A stretch of 64,000 nt of DNA. Origin: Sporolactobacillus mangiferae. Lineage in GTDB: Bacteria > Bacillota > Bacilli > Bacillales > Sporolactobacillaceae. Both the position numbers and the translations under genes were made by a program. Location of the stretch: NCBI RefSeq assembly GCF_023336505.1, contig NZ_JAMAST010000005.1:1-64000 (forward strand), written 5' to 3'. The notes under the pieces were generated by a model that searched no databases, was not told the origin of the DNA, and was given only the letters and a program-made list of their open reading frames with translations. Every line of letters begins with the position of its first letter. The first letter of the stretch is position 1. Below are positions 52,143-61,414 of the stretch, one piece after another.

Positions 52143-52146
52143 AAGC

Positions 52147-52466
52147 TATAAGAAAGTATATCATTTTGATCCATATGAAAACCAATAAACCAGTGTCTTA
52201 TCGAGAATCAAAGCGGAGTGCGAGACGCCTGCGGGATCGGCGAGCCAGGGAAGACCCCGCAGGAATTGGCCTGCCTGAGGAGGCTTCCGGATCGCCCGCG
52301 GCAAGCGAGCAACCGAAGTGACGATTCAGAACCTAAAGACACGAATCCAGTTCGATTACAGCGTAAAAGGAACTTCCACTAAAGGCGTGCACATCCTGTA
52401 CACAACGCGGAAGCCACCGCATCCTGCGGAAGTAAGGACCAGGCGCTTTATGCCCGGTTTTTCTAA
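52147..52466. repeat. Dispersed intergenic repeat, full-length copy 2
   Basis: Nearly the same sequence as 17121-17518, lacking about 60 bp near the GGAACTTCCACTAA motif. Both copies directly follow a gene terminator, in the same orientation, and end with the GCCCGGTTTTT hairpin arm (degenerate here). Confidence 0.87.
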
Positions 52467-52661
52467 GGGAAAGAAAGTAAACTGTAAGCCGGATACGGAA
52501 GCGCGAGATGCCAGCAGAGCGCACCCACAGCAAACAGGCAACGTAGCGATGATGCAGGCATAAATCATGGCCGGAGATTAGAAATCAGATGTTTGGTCCG
52601 GCTTCTAATACGCAAAAGGAATTTTTTTCGTATCAATGCGAAAAAACTTGAAAAATAACTA

Positions 52662-52690
52662 TTGAACAATTGTCTGACAGGGGTTAAAAT
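52662..52690 (+). promoter_or_regulatory. Sigma-A promoter of the YczE-like gene
   Basis: TTGAAC (52662-52667), 17-bp spacer, TAAAAT (52685-52690), upstream of the gene at 52765. Confidence 0.6.
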
Positions 52691-52764
52691 GAAACAATTC
52701 GTAGCGATAAAGGTGCGTCTTTTTTTCGCCGATTTGATCGAACAGATGAATCAGAAGAAAGGGA

Positions 52765-53484
52765 ATGTCCGTGCTTGCAAACCATGCTGCGGCGGTGCAC
52801 ACGCATCGCCACAATGAAAATTTATTTTATTTAGCGATCTCTATTTTCTTTAATGCATTCGGAAATGCGCTGACAATTTCACTGAATCTGGGAAGTGCGT
52901 TGTGGACGGCATCGGCCGTTAATTTCACTGCGCTGACAAGTATCTCGGTCAGTTGGATCCTGTTTGCCTCGGGCATCCTGGTGATTATTGCCAATGCACT
53001 GATTATCAGAAAAGTTGACTGGCATCGAATTCTGGGCAATTTGATTTTTATGGTTCCGTTCAGTTATCTGGTCGGCCTTCTCAGTACTTGCCTTGGAGCG
53101 TTTGGAATCAATGAACTGCCGCTTTTACTGCGTGTTGTTCTTGATGTTGCAGGAATCTGTTTCATTTCGCTTGCCATTTCCATTTATCAGCGTGTTAACC
53201 TGATGCTCCATCCGTGCGATGACTTAATGCAGATTATCCGGTTTAAATATTTTAAGGGAAATGCGACAATTGCACAGCTGGTGACCTTTATGCCGCCGGT
53301 TGTGATTACTCTGATCTGCTGGTTCTTTTTGCATCAGCTGTATGCAATTAATGTCGGAACGGTCTTTGCCTTGCTTTTTCAAGGTTCATTAGTCGGCGTT
53401 TTTGATAAGTTCGTATTTCCTTCGTTGAAGCATCAGCATATTGAGCCAGGAAAAACAGCTGCTCATCATGAACTAAGTTATTGA
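52765..53484 (+). CDS. YczE/YitT-like integral membrane protein
   Basis: 239 residues with about five membrane spans; NAFGNALTISLNLGSALWTA and LMLHPCDDLMQIIRFKYFKG match the YczE-like branch (membrane proteins of unknown role, some linked to lipopeptide production in Bacillus). The N- and C-termini carry His-rich stretches. The ATG at 52765 has GAAAGGG upstream. Confidence 0.75.
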   Translation: MSVLANHAAAVHTHRHNENLFYLAISIFFNAFGNALTISLNLGSALWTASAVNFTALTSISVSWILFASGILVIIANALIIRKVDWHRILGNLIFMVPFSYLVGLLSTCLGAFGINELPLLLRVVLDVAGICFISLAISIYQRVNLMLHPCDDLMQIIRFKYFKGNATIAQLVTFMPPVVITLICWFFLHQLYAINVGTVFALLFQGSLVGVFDKFVFPSLKHQHIEPGKTAAHHELSY

Positions 53485-53589
53485 CCCCAAAGTGACTGGA
53501 ACATTTGGCCGACGCACATGCGCCGCGCGGCATGGCCGCATGACTCTCCTGCGCTTAGCTCATACTAGGTTCAGGGGAGGTGATCTGTG

Positions 53590-53745
53590 ATGGCCAAAGA
53601 CGTTCTTTGTGAAGTCAGCAATTGTACTTTTTGGGATGAAGGCAACCACTGCTCGGCCAATGCTATTTATGTGGTCAGCCACAAGGGAAAACAGGCATCG
53701 AAGCAGGAAGAAACTGATTGCAAAACCTTTGAACCGGAAAGATAA
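53590..53745 (+). CDS. DUF1540 small Cys-rich protein
   Basis: 51 residues, ATG 53590 behind GGGGAGGTGAT. MAKDVLCEVSNCTFWDEGNH and CSANAIYVVS, ending ETDCKTFEPER, give the four-Cys DUF1540 pattern, probably a small metal-binding or sporulation-associated protein. Many Bacilli carry copies. Function unknown. Confidence 0.88.
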   Translation: MAKDVLCEVSNCTFWDEGNHCSANAIYVVSHKGKQASKQEETDCKTFEPER

Positions 53746-53843
53746 TGTTATCTGGAAAAAAGCGGATGAGCATGAATCAATACTCACCCGCTTATTCCAT
53801 TTGCTGTTTATGCCCGCGCAGTCATTCGCGGAGAGAAATAACT

Positions 53844-54206
53844 TCATGCTTTAATTGTGTGAATAAATTGAAGCAATACCCACGCATGATTGCACGTCGG
53901 ACTTTTTGCTGCGTAAAGCAGAGTAACTGTCTGCGTGCGGCCGAGTTGAATGATCTGGTCAACACTGCGCTGTTTCTCTTCATCTTCAAATAATTCCTTT
54001 TGATAAGCTTCCTGAAAATGGGCAAATTTCGCTGGTTCATGGGTGAACCATTTGCGAAGCTCCGGGCCTGGTGCGACCGATTTCATCCAGTCATCGATTC
54101 GGGCGCGTTCTTTGGACATGCCACGCGGCCAGATTCGGTCGACAAGAATACGCCGACCATCCGAGCGCTGCACTGATTCATAAATACGTTTGATCCGAAC
54201 GCTCAT
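53844..54206 (-). CDS. DUF488 family protein (YeaO-like)
   Basis: 120 residues: RIKRIYESVQRSDGRRILVD, RIWPRGMSKE, LRKWFTHEPAKFAHFQEAY. DUF488 proteins are small, widely conserved and uncharacterised. Same strand as the ferredoxin and cupin genes but separated by 32 bases, so perhaps one operon. Confidence 0.88.
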   Translation of the reverse strand: MSVRIKRIYESVQRSDGRRILVDRIWPRGMSKERARIDDWMKSVAPGPELRKWFTHEPAKFAHFQEAYQKELFEDEEKQRSVDQIIQLGRTQTVTLLYAAKSPTCNHAWVLLQFIHTIKA

Positions 54207-54238
54207 ATTACGTCACGCCTTCTTTTCATCGCTCTTTC

Positions 54239-54514
54239 TTATTCATTATTATCGCCTGAATGAACAGCTGTATCAAACGGACTGTCAGAGATAAGAATCG
54301 ATTCGGTCGGACATCCGTCATAAGCATCTTCAAGATCCATCAGCAGTTCTTCAGGAATCGGTCTGATGCCCTGATTGCCGTCAATGATTGAAAAGGCAAG
54401 CCCCTCATCATTGTGGTGAAAAATATCCGGAGCGGCCATTTCGCATGCGCCGCAGGAAATGCAGGTGTCCTGATCCACCCGTGTGTACCTGACTTCTTCC
54501 GGTTGATGGTCCAC
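54239..54514 (-). CDS. fer: 4Fe-4S ferredoxin
   Basis: 91 residues from GTG 54514 (GGGGAGGTGA just upstream, which makes longer starts unlikely). CISCGAC and the later DGCPTESI supply the four Cys of a single-cluster Bacillus-type ferredoxin; the acidic C-terminus is typical. It carries low-potential electrons. Lies downstream of a small cupin gene. Confidence 0.88.
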   Translation of the reverse strand: MDHQPEEVRYTRVDQDTCISCGACEMAAPDIFHHNDEGLAFSIIDGNQGIRPIPEELLMDLEDAYDGCPTESILISDSPFDTAVHSGDNNE

Positions 54515-54543
54515 AGTGGTCACCTCCCCATGCATGATCCTTT

Positions 54544-54858
54544 TCAGCATTCACGTACAACGCCGGCAGCACGCGCCGACTTAACCAGAACGACATCACT
54601 GTCTTCTTCAGCGCGCAATGAATGGAGTTCCTGTGCATTCAGATGTACCAGTTTTCCAGGAACGAGAAGTTCTGCTTGACCGGATGCTGTGAAGACGATG
54701 GCACCGCGTACAGGGATCACCGTGACTTCTGCATTGCCGCCATGATGTTCGGGAATTTGCTGCCCCTTTTGAAGAGACAAATGCATGATTGTCTGGCAGT
54801 CATCCTGATAAAGCTGTTCCTTAAGTATTGACTGATTTTCACAAGTAAGTACCTGCAT
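54544..54858 (-). CDS. Small cupin-domain protein
   Basis: 104 residues; single cupin barrel (LSLQKGQQIPEHHGGNAEVT, VPGKLVHLNAQELHSLRAEE). The His positions could bind a metal. It is first in the operon with ferredoxin and DUF488, and divergent from a Crp/Fnr regulator, which may control it. Similar small cupins accompany Crp-type regulators of nitrosative or oxygen stress, but this is inference. Confidence 0.82.
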   Translation of the reverse strand: MQVLTCENQSILKEQLYQDDCQTIMHLSLQKGQQIPEHHGGNAEVTVIPVRGAIVFTASGQAELLVPGKLVHLNAQELHSLRAEEDSDVVLVKSARAAGVVREC

Positions 54859-55052
54859 GAGTCATCACTCCTTAAATGAAAGACAGATCACTTTCTTTGA
54901 TTGATAAACCATGTCATTTATACTAAATATAAATGGTGAAAATGAACATGACCCAGATCAAGTGACGGGTACTTTTTTGTACTATATAAGAAAGTTTAAA
55001 ATTCAGCGGATTATCGTATAAGTGCAGGCGGCGGCTTCGCCCGTGTCAAAGG

Positions 55053-55073
55053 CTTGGCAAAGCCAAGTTTTCT
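55053..55073. terminator. Short hairpin before the Crp/Fnr gene
   Basis: CTTGGC-AAA-GCCAAG (55053-55067) then TTTTCT. It is just upstream of the ribosome site, so it could attenuate transcription or protect the mRNA end. A related sequence lies near 40975-40995. Confidence 0.5.
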
Positions 55074-55091
55074 AATGAAGGAGTGATACGA

Positions 55092-55751
55092 GTGTCCAGA
55101 TTGGAAGCGATTGGCTGGTTTGAAGGGCTTTCTCAGGCAGCCCTGGATCGGATCACAAGCAGCGGGTCATTCAGAACGTTCCATGAAAAAGAAATCATTT
55201 TTTTGCAGGGCGACGCGCTGACCCATTATTTCTTTGTGGTGAGCGGTCTCGTCCAAGCGTTTCATCAAAATAAAGCAGGCAAGAAGTGGATCGTCAGTCT
55301 TTTTTCACAAGGTGATTTGTTCCCTCATGCCGGTCTGGCGGATTCGGCCACCGTGTATCCGGCAAGTGCGGATGCGCTGGCATCAGGCATGCTGTTTGCA
55401 ATTAAAAAAGAAGCCATGTATACGCTCATGGATCGTTATCCTGTTATCCATCAGCATTTAACGCGCTTTCTGGCAATGAAAAGTCAGGAACTGATCAACC
55501 GATACTCTGATTCAGTCCTTGAACCGGCACGTGTGCAGCTCATTTCACTACTTAAACGTTTGGCGCAACAATCGGGTGTGCACGTATCGGACGGCTGGGT
55601 ACTGATTCCGAGTCTAATGGCTGAACAGGATATGGCAGGGTACATTGGTGTTGCACCGGAGACAATCAGCCGCTTGATGAGTCGTTTGTATCGTGAACGA
55701 CTCGCCAAATCAGCCGGCCGTGGAAAAATTTATATAAGAATTGAAGAGTGA
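55092..55751 (+). CDS. Crp/Fnr-family transcriptional regulator
   Basis: 219 residues from GTG 55092 (AAGGAGTGAT upstream). N-terminal cyclic-nucleotide-like barrel (FHEKEIIFLQGDALTHYFFV) and C-terminal HTH_Crp (AEQDMAGYIGVAPETISRLM). No Cys cluster for an Fe-S sensor, so it is not Fnr-like in sensing. Probably regulates the divergent cupin-ferredoxin genes. Confidence 0.88.
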   Translation: MSRLEAIGWFEGLSQAALDRITSSGSFRTFHEKEIIFLQGDALTHYFFVVSGLVQAFHQNKAGKKWIVSLFSQGDLFPHAGLADSATVYPASADALASGMLFAIKKEAMYTLMDRYPVIHQHLTRFLAMKSQELINRYSDSVLEPARVQLISLLKRLAQQSGVHVSDGWVLIPSLMAEQDMAGYIGVAPETISRLMSRLYRERLAKSAGRGKIYIRIEE

Positions 55752-55829
55752 GCAATGCGGACGGCGGATATTTGCTGATATAATTAATTGTGGGGCACGA
55801 AGCTGACCAGCAGAAAAGGAGAGTGACTG

Positions 55830-56387
55830 ATGAATCAGGCTTTGCTTGTGATTGACGCGCAGCAGGCGCTTATTGATGGAGACGCTCAGGAACCCGGCGT
55901 ATATAACAAAGAGGTACTGTTTGAGAAAATCAACAAGGTTATTGAGAAAGCGGTGAAAGCGGGAAGCCATGTCATTTTTATTCGTGACACCAGTGTCTCT
56001 GGCGGCGAAGGCAGCGGTTTTGATGTTCATCCGGCGATCCACCGGCCAGATGGTGCTCCGACTTTTAATAAAAGTGCAACCAGTGCTTTTTATCATACCC
56101 CGTTATTGCCGTTTCTGAAAGAAAGAGCGACTGAGCATTTGGTCATTGCCGGGTGCATGACAGAGTATTGCATTGATACAGCGGTCCGGATGGCAACGGT
56201 CAACGGTTTTGATGTGACGCTGGTCGGTGATGCCCATTCGACCGCGGATACTCCGGAATTATCTGCGGCACAGATTATTCAGCATCATAACCGGATACTG
56301 AATGGTTATGACAATGACGATCATTTTTCACTCGTCCGAAACGCTGATGAAGATCTGTTTCACCCGATTCACGACAACTATCGATAA
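55830..56387 (+). CDS. Isochorismatase-family cysteine hydrolase
   Basis: 185 residues with the complete catalytic triad: Asp in LLVIDAQQALID, Lys in FNKSATSAFYHTPL, Cys in GCMTEYCIDTAVRMA. Contrast with the Cys-less relative at 11094. Hydrolyses an amide or vinyl-ether substrate; which one is not predictable. AGGAGAG lies upstream of the ATG. Confidence 0.9.
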   Translation: MNQALLVIDAQQALIDGDAQEPGVYNKEVLFEKINKVIEKAVKAGSHVIFIRDTSVSGGEGSGFDVHPAIHRPDGAPTFNKSATSAFYHTPLLPFLKERATEHLVIAGCMTEYCIDTAVRMATVNGFDVTLVGDAHSTADTPELSAAQIIQHHNRILNGYDNDDHFSLVRNADEDLFHPIHDNYR

Positions 56388-56419
56388 GTGCAGGTGACAT
56401 TCAGGAATGACCTGTAAGA

Positions 56420-56469
56420 AGGCTGGACAGGCATCGGGACTTGCCGATGTTTATCCAGCCTGTTTTGTT
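56420..56469. terminator. Intrinsic terminator
   Basis: AGGCTGGACA (56420-56429) pairs imperfectly with TATCCAGCCT (56452-56461), with an inner stem GCATCGG/CCGATGT, followed by a T-rich tail. It serves the isochorismatase gene and the converging reductase gene. Confidence 0.75.
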
Positions 56470-56473
56470 TCAG

Positions 56474-57106
56474 TTATTCCTTTGCCTGCTTCAGAAGTTC
56501 TGTCAATTGGGTGCGGTCCGCGTGTGCACAATAAGCGGGGGTTCCGTTTTCAAAACGGAATCCTTCGTGAAGCGGTCCGGCATCGACCGTATCAAAACCG
56601 ATTGCATTAAGTAACTCAGCAACTTGTTGCCTGGCTTCAGGATCATCCCCGGCGATCGGAAGGGCACGCCGGTGCCGATCATCGCCAGATTTTCCGGTTG
56701 TTTCAATCTCCGATGCAAAAATGGAGTTAAAGGCTTTTACGACATGTGCGTCCGGAAAATGAGCGGCCGTCAGCTCACTCGTCGTTGTCGTGCCTTTATC
56801 GAGTGCTTCAATTCGTCCGTCCCGACCTGGATAATAGTTCATCGTATCAATGAGCGTCTTCCCTGCTGTTCCGGCCGTATTCAGTTCTGGCAGCGCGTAA
56901 AGAGGCACGGTGACAACGATGAGATCACCTTTCTGAGCAGCCTGTTCTGCAGTAGCCGCTTCTGCTTTCGGTCCCAGTTTTCGAACGAGACCAGCAAGTG
57001 TTTGCGGACCGCGTGAGTTGGACATCACAACGGAATATCCTGCGCGAATTGCATTGGCTGCAACCGCCTGCCCAATGTTTCCACTGCCGATAAATCCGAT
57101 TTTCAT
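56474..57106 (-). CDS. F420H2:NADP reductase-like Rossmann protein
   Basis: 210 residues from ATG 57106 (GGGGAG upstream). MKIGFIGSGNIGQAVAANAI is a GxGxxG NADP-binding motif; VVMSNSRGPQTLAGLV and VKAFNSIFA are typical of NpdG-like NADPH reductases. Since Bacilli generally lack F420, it likely reduces another flavin-like or unknown partner. A decayed fragment of a paralogue lies at 61311-61411. Confidence 0.85.
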   Translation of the reverse strand: MKIGFIGSGNIGQAVAANAIRAGYSVVMSNSRGPQTLAGLVRKLGPKAEAATAEQAAQKGDLIVVTVPLYALPELNTAGTAGKTLIDTMNYYPGRDGRIEALDKGTTTTSELTAAHFPDAHVVKAFNSIFASEIETTGKSGDDRHRRALPIAGDDPEARQQVAELLNAIGFDTVDAGPLHEGFRFENGTPAYCAHADRTQLTELLKQAKE

Positions 57107-57615
57107 TTTACTGCTCCCCTTCATCGATTATTGGAATCAGTGTAGCATGCACCAAACGCTGCGTCTAACTTTCTGACTCAGACTTATACCGTCCTTCCTT
57201 CTCTAAGATTAAATTGATGTTCTACATCCGCTTATGCTTGATTTGTGAAAATGAAGCGACTCAATTATCATTTTTCTTTTCAGAATGGTTCAGTGAAATA
57301 AAAAGCTTTCTTCATGCCTTTTTTACATTAGATTCACATTACGGCTGTATAATAAATAATCGGATTATTGATAATGAATCACAAAAATACTATTTCTTCC
57401 CTCTTGCTGATCTCCTCAGTTACATTTATCGAAGGAATTCCACGTTTTTCCAAAAAACCGATTAGTTCGTCGCTTTTTCAGCCGGAAATTCGCCATTTTT
57501 CATTGAAATTCCGAGAGGGTGTCAGGTAACGATGGTCTGTTTATTAAGAGTGAATGAGAGAGGGACAGCGTTGAGCATGGGGGTTTATAAACTGCATTAG
57601 CGGGGAGGAATTTTC
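57107..57615. other. Intergenic region
   Basis: An 83-codon frame at 57214-57465 has no ribosome site and no family features, so I do not call it. TGTATAAT near 57344-57351 could be an extended -10. The promoter of the glycosyltransferase operon presumably lies here. Confidence 0.4.
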
Positions 57616-58605
57616 ATGGAGCACATCGCTGTTTTAATCCCTTGTTATAATGAATCGCTGACGATAGAAAAGGTGGTGACGGATTTCAAAGAAGCACTTC
57701 CTGAAGCCACGATTTATGTTTATGATAATAACTCAACGGACGGTACGGATGTTATTGCCCGTCAGGCAGGGGCTGTTGTCCGTTATGAGCAAAAACAGGG
57801 AAAAGGTCAGGTCATCCGTCGGATGTTTCGCGAGATTAATGCAGAATGTTATCTGATGGTCGATGGAGACGACACTTACCCAGCAGAGAGTGCTCGGGAT
57901 ATGGTGCAACCAATTTTAGATCGTGAGGCGGACATGGTGATCGGTGACAGACTGTCATCGACCTACTATACTGAAAATAAGCGTCCGTTTCACAATATCG
58001 GCAATCGTCTGGTAAGACAATTAATCAAAATGCTCTTTAAAACGGATGTCAGCGACATCATGACCGGCTACCGCGCATTCAACTATACATTTGTTAAAAT
58101 GTTTCCTGTTCTGTCGAAGGGCTTTGAAATTGAAACGGAAATGACTATCCATGCTTGCGATAAAAATCTTGGTCTGAAAAATGTCACCGTGAGATATCAG
58201 GATCGAGCAGCAGGCAGCGTTTCAAAGCTGAATACATATTCGGATGGTGTGAAAGTGCTGATCACCATTTTCAGGCTTTTTAAGAATTATGATCCTTTTA
58301 AATTTTTCGGCACAATTTCGCTAGTATTGCTCCTGATCAGTTTTATACTGGCATTACCAGTGTTGGTACATTACTTTCAAACGGGACTTGTTCCGAGATT
58401 TCCAACACTGATTGTCAGCGGATTCCTGATGTTGGCGTCTCTTCTTTCTTTCTTCGGGGGGATGATATTAGATGTTTTGGTACAGAACGAACGTCAGAAC
58501 TTTGAGATCAAGATGAACGAATACCTGCAGTTGCAAAGAATATTGAATTACGCTGCAACAGACGAAATGAGTGAACCCTATGATCAGCTCCTTGCGAAAA
58601 AATAA
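57616..58605 (+). CDS. Polyprenyl-phosphate GT2 glycosyltransferase
   Basis: 329 residues. GT-A catalytic domain (VLIPCYNESLTIEKVVTDFK, YVYDNNSTDGT, DGDDTYPAES, DIMTGYRAFN) plus two C-terminal membrane helices (about 235-260 and 270-295), like CsbB/DPMS-type enzymes that load a sugar on undecaprenyl phosphate at the inner membrane face. GGGGAGG precedes the ATG. First gene of a four-gene operon with flippase-like and GT-C genes. Confidence 0.9.
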   Translation: MEHIAVLIPCYNESLTIEKVVTDFKEALPEATIYVYDNNSTDGTDVIARQAGAVVRYEQKQGKGQVIRRMFREINAECYLMVDGDDTYPAESARDMVQPILDREADMVIGDRLSSTYYTENKRPFHNIGNRLVRQLIKMLFKTDVSDIMTGYRAFNYTFVKMFPVLSKGFEIETEMTIHACDKNLGLKNVTVRYQDRAAGSVSKLNTYSDGVKVLITIFRLFKNYDPFKFFGTISLVLLLISFILALPVLVHYFQTGLVPRFPTLIVSGFLMLASLLSFFGGMILDVLVQNERQNFEIKMNEYLQLQRILNYAATDEMSEPYDQLLAKK

Positions 58606-58921
58606 AGCGGGCATTGCATTGATGCTGCTTTCTTCACTATGTGCATGTTTGGGTCAACTTTTCTGGAAACTTTCAGCAACAGATACGAGTTTATTGTACC
58701 TGGCTATCGGTTTTTGTTTGTATGGCATGGGCGCAGCGATCATGGTTGTCGCCTATCGGTTTGGTAGTCTTTCTGTTCTGCAGCCGATGTTGAGCATGAA
58801 CTATGTGCTGACCATTTTGTTGGCATTTTGGATCCTGGGCGAAGGCTTTACTTGGGTAAAGCTGATTGGCATCGCGTTGATCACAGTTGGTGTTATTTTA
58901 ATTGGCGGTGGGGATGAATAA
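58580..58921 (+). CDS. SMR/EamA-type half flippase 1
   Basis: 114 residues from ATG 58580, overlapping the GT2 gene by 26 bases. Four membrane helices (ALMLLSSLCACLGQLFWKLS, LYLAIGFCLYGMGAAIMVVA, VLTILLAFWILGEGF, LIGIALITVGVILIGG). ArnE/EmrE-like fold. With the next protein it probably forms a heterodimer that flips the lipid-linked sugar. Confidence 0.8.
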   Translation: MISSLRKNKAGIALMLLSSLCACLGQLFWKLSATDTSLLYLAIGFCLYGMGAAIMVVAYRFGSLSVLQPMLSMNYVLTILLAFWILGEGFTWVKLIGIALITVGVILIGGGDE

Positions 58922-58923
58922 AA

Positions 58924-59247
58924 ATGATGTTTATATCGATCCTGATCATGACGGTATTGGGGGCATTCGCCGGATTTTTTCTGAAAAAATCGACTGACGG
59001 AGATAGTTTCTTGTCAATTCTTTTCAGCAAATATTTCTATTTCGGTGTCATACTTTATGTGCTTGCTGCCATTTTGAACATCTATGTCCTGCGCTTTCTC
59101 CCCTATTCGGTCGTTCTGCCGTTAACTGCGATTACTTATATTTGGACGATGCTGATTGCCTATTTCCTGTTAAAAGAGTCTATTTCCGCAAAAAAAAAGA
59201 TCGGCATCGTTTTGATTGTTATCGGTGCTGTTTGCGTTTCACTCTGA
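58924..59247 (+). CDS. SMR/EamA-type half flippase 2
   Basis: 107 residues, four helices, beginning three bases after the preceding stop. LPYSVVLPLTAITYIWTMLI and YFLLKESISAKKKIGIVLIV are EamA/ArnF-like. Paired small flippase halves are the pattern of ArnE-ArnF. Confidence 0.8.
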   Translation: MMFISILIMTVLGAFAGFFLKKSTDGDSFLSILFSKYFYFGVILYVLAAILNIYVLRFLPYSVVLPLTAITYIWTMLIAYFLLKESISAKKKIGIVLIVIGAVCVSL

Positions 59248-59288
59248 TTTGTTAATTCATTGTGGTGCATAGAAAGAGGTTAAAAGAA

Positions 59289-61136
59289 GTGGAATTAGCG
59301 ACTGTTCTCAAACGTAAAAAAGTACGGATGGCCATAACATTCTTTCTTGCGCTAATCACGACCATCGCCCTGCTGTTTTCTTCCGACTTTCGGCAGAACA
59401 TTCGAGTATTGCGAACGGCGGGCATTGTGATGCTGATTGCACTCTGGTTATTCTATAATCATATTTTTATGAGAATCAAACCGGCAGGATGCCGAACAAT
59501 TCTTGCAGCAAGCATTTTATTGGCACTTTTACAAGTTATCGGCCTGATCGAACGCTATAGCGGCACAATTGGATTTATCGGTGAGAGTAGCCATAAAATG
59601 GTTTACTCATTCATATTGTTCATCGGCTATGCAGTGTTGATTTACAGTGCTTTTCAGGCGTTTATCACATGGGTTATTCATCATCGGGCACAATTGAAAT
59701 TGAAAGAAACGCAGTTTACGGCATGGTTCAGAAACAAGACGTTGCTGAAAAGCATAATATTCATTTTAATCTGCTGGCTGCCGATCATCATTATTTATTA
59801 TCCGGGAGTCTCTACGTTCGATGGTATGCGACAAATCAATCAGGTTTTTGACCCTTCACAGCTGAACAATCATCATCCGATTTTGACGACGTTTATCATG
59901 GGTGGGCTTGCAAAGGCGGGTCGATTGCTGGCTGGAAACAATTTCGGATTGTTTTCAGCGGCACTTTATCAAATTTTGCTTGTTTCCTTTTGCTTTTCCT
60001 ATAGCATTAGCTACTTAAATCGTTTTAAATGTTCTATCTATTTGCAGCTTGGGTTGTTGTTCTTTTATGCCTGCATGCCTTTATGGTCGATTGTGACGAT
60101 GATGGTAATGAAAGATGTCAGTTACTTTGCTATCTTTTTACTTTACACAATAAAACTGATTGATTTTCATTTGAAGAAGGAACATCGAAAAAGAGATTAT
60201 CTCTTACTATGGTTGCTGGCCTTGCTTGTTTGTTTCATCCGAAAAGATGGGCTTTATGTTGTTTTCGTGTCACTGTTGACACTGGGCTTTTCGTATCGGC
60301 ACTGGACCAGAAGGCGGCTCTTAGGCGCGTTGGCAATTATTGTTATCTTCATCACAGTCATTAATGGAGTATTGTTACCGAAAATAGGCATTCCAAACGG
60401 GTATGGTAACAGTGATACGAGAGAAATGCTGTCGATTCCGTTCCAAGCCACTGCCAGATATGTGAAATACGCAGAGGATGATGTGACTCCTGCCGAAAAA
60501 AAAGCAATCAATGCTGTGTTGGATTACAGAAGCATTGGTGCGCGTTACACAGAAACAATCTCCGATCGTGTCAAGGAAACATACCGAATCAGTGCGACAA
60601 AGCAGGATCTGTTGGCTTATTTTAAGACATGGATCACCATGTCTGTGAAACATCCTGTTGTTTATTTGGATGCGATCGTCGCACAAACGAGCGGATATTA
60701 TACGCTCACTGACGGCCTGAGGACTGATGTGGCAGGCAATGTCCGGCAGTTTGATCCACGTACAAAAAATTGGGCGGATAATCAGTTGAAGTTTTCTTTT
60801 AGCGATTCGATGCAAAAAGAACGGGAACTGGCGAATGCATCACGGGAAATCTATCGAAATATTCCTTTGATCGGTGACTGGGAAGGTGGAGCACTCTACT
60901 TCTGGTTAATTGTTTTATCATTTTTACTATTGACTGTTACTGGGCAAAAACGAAAAACAGTTTATTTATCAACAGTTGCGACACATATGCTGATTGCACT
61001 GTTATCGCCGGTCAGTGGTTCATTACGCTATCTGCTGCCAATTATTGCTACGCTGCCCTTCGTGTTCATTCTTTGCCTTATTTCTATTTCACAAGAAGAA
61101 AGCGTAAATAACGCATCTTTGAATGACAGTGACTGA
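59289..61136 (+). CDS. Large membrane GT-C-like protein (DUF6020-like)
   Basis: 615 residues from GTG 59289 (AGAGG nine bases upstream; an earlier GTG at 59262 lacks a site). About 12-13 membrane helices, with a conserved external loop early on (IIYYPGVSTFDGMRQINQVF, NNHHPILTTFIMGG) typical of DUF6020/GT-C membrane proteins. It would transfer the flipped sugar to a cell-surface polymer. Last gene of the operon. Confidence 0.75.
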   Translation: MELATVLKRKKVRMAITFFLALITTIALLFSSDFRQNIRVLRTAGIVMLIALWLFYNHIFMRIKPAGCRTILAASILLALLQVIGLIERYSGTIGFIGESSHKMVYSFILFIGYAVLIYSAFQAFITWVIHHRAQLKLKETQFTAWFRNKTLLKSIIFILICWLPIIIIYYPGVSTFDGMRQINQVFDPSQLNNHHPILTTFIMGGLAKAGRLLAGNNFGLFSAALYQILLVSFCFSYSISYLNRFKCSIYLQLGLLFFYACMPLWSIVTMMVMKDVSYFAIFLLYTIKLIDFHLKKEHRKRDYLLLWLLALLVCFIRKDGLYVVFVSLLTLGFSYRHWTRRRLLGALAIIVIFITVINGVLLPKIGIPNGYGNSDTREMLSIPFQATARYVKYAEDDVTPAEKKAINAVLDYRSIGARYTETISDRVKETYRISATKQDLLAYFKTWITMSVKHPVVYLDAIVAQTSGYYTLTDGLRTDVAGNVRQFDPRTKNWADNQLKFSFSDSMQKERELANASREIYRNIPLIGDWEGGALYFWLIVLSFLLLTVTGQKRKTVYLSTVATHMLIALLSPVSGSLRYLLPIIATLPFVFILCLISISQEESVNNASLNDSD

Positions 61137-61310
61137 CATTAATTGTTTGGAATGGCACGGGAAATCAGAGCAACGTTTCTGGAATTCATGCCCGAAGAAT
61201 ATAAATAAGTTAAATCGATGCAGAGGGATAAGGAATACTTACAGTTTTGAGAAGACTTTGAGCAAGAAAAATCACTTCTGAATCATTCGGCATTTTATGC
61301 ATGCAATAAG

Positions 61311-61411
61311 ATGCTGTCCAGCATCGACCGCACCAAAACCGATTGCATCAAGTCATTCAGTGACTTGCCGCTTGGTTTCAGGAGTGTCCCCGGCAAGGGA
61401 AGAGCACAGAT
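61311..61411 (-). pseudogene. Fragment of an F420-reductase-like gene
   Basis: Aligns with 56573-56673 of the intact reductase gene (shared stretches CAGCATCGACCG-like, AAACCGATTGCAT, TTCAGGA, TCCCCGGC) with many differences. Only about 100 bp remain, at the end of the glycosylation operon. It is a relic of an old duplicate, not a recent copy. Confidence 0.7.
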
Positions 61412-61414
61412 GAA

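Noticed and set aside
57214-57465. 83-codon frame on the plus strand
   Set aside because: No ribosome site and no recognisable features; composition is that of an intergenic region.
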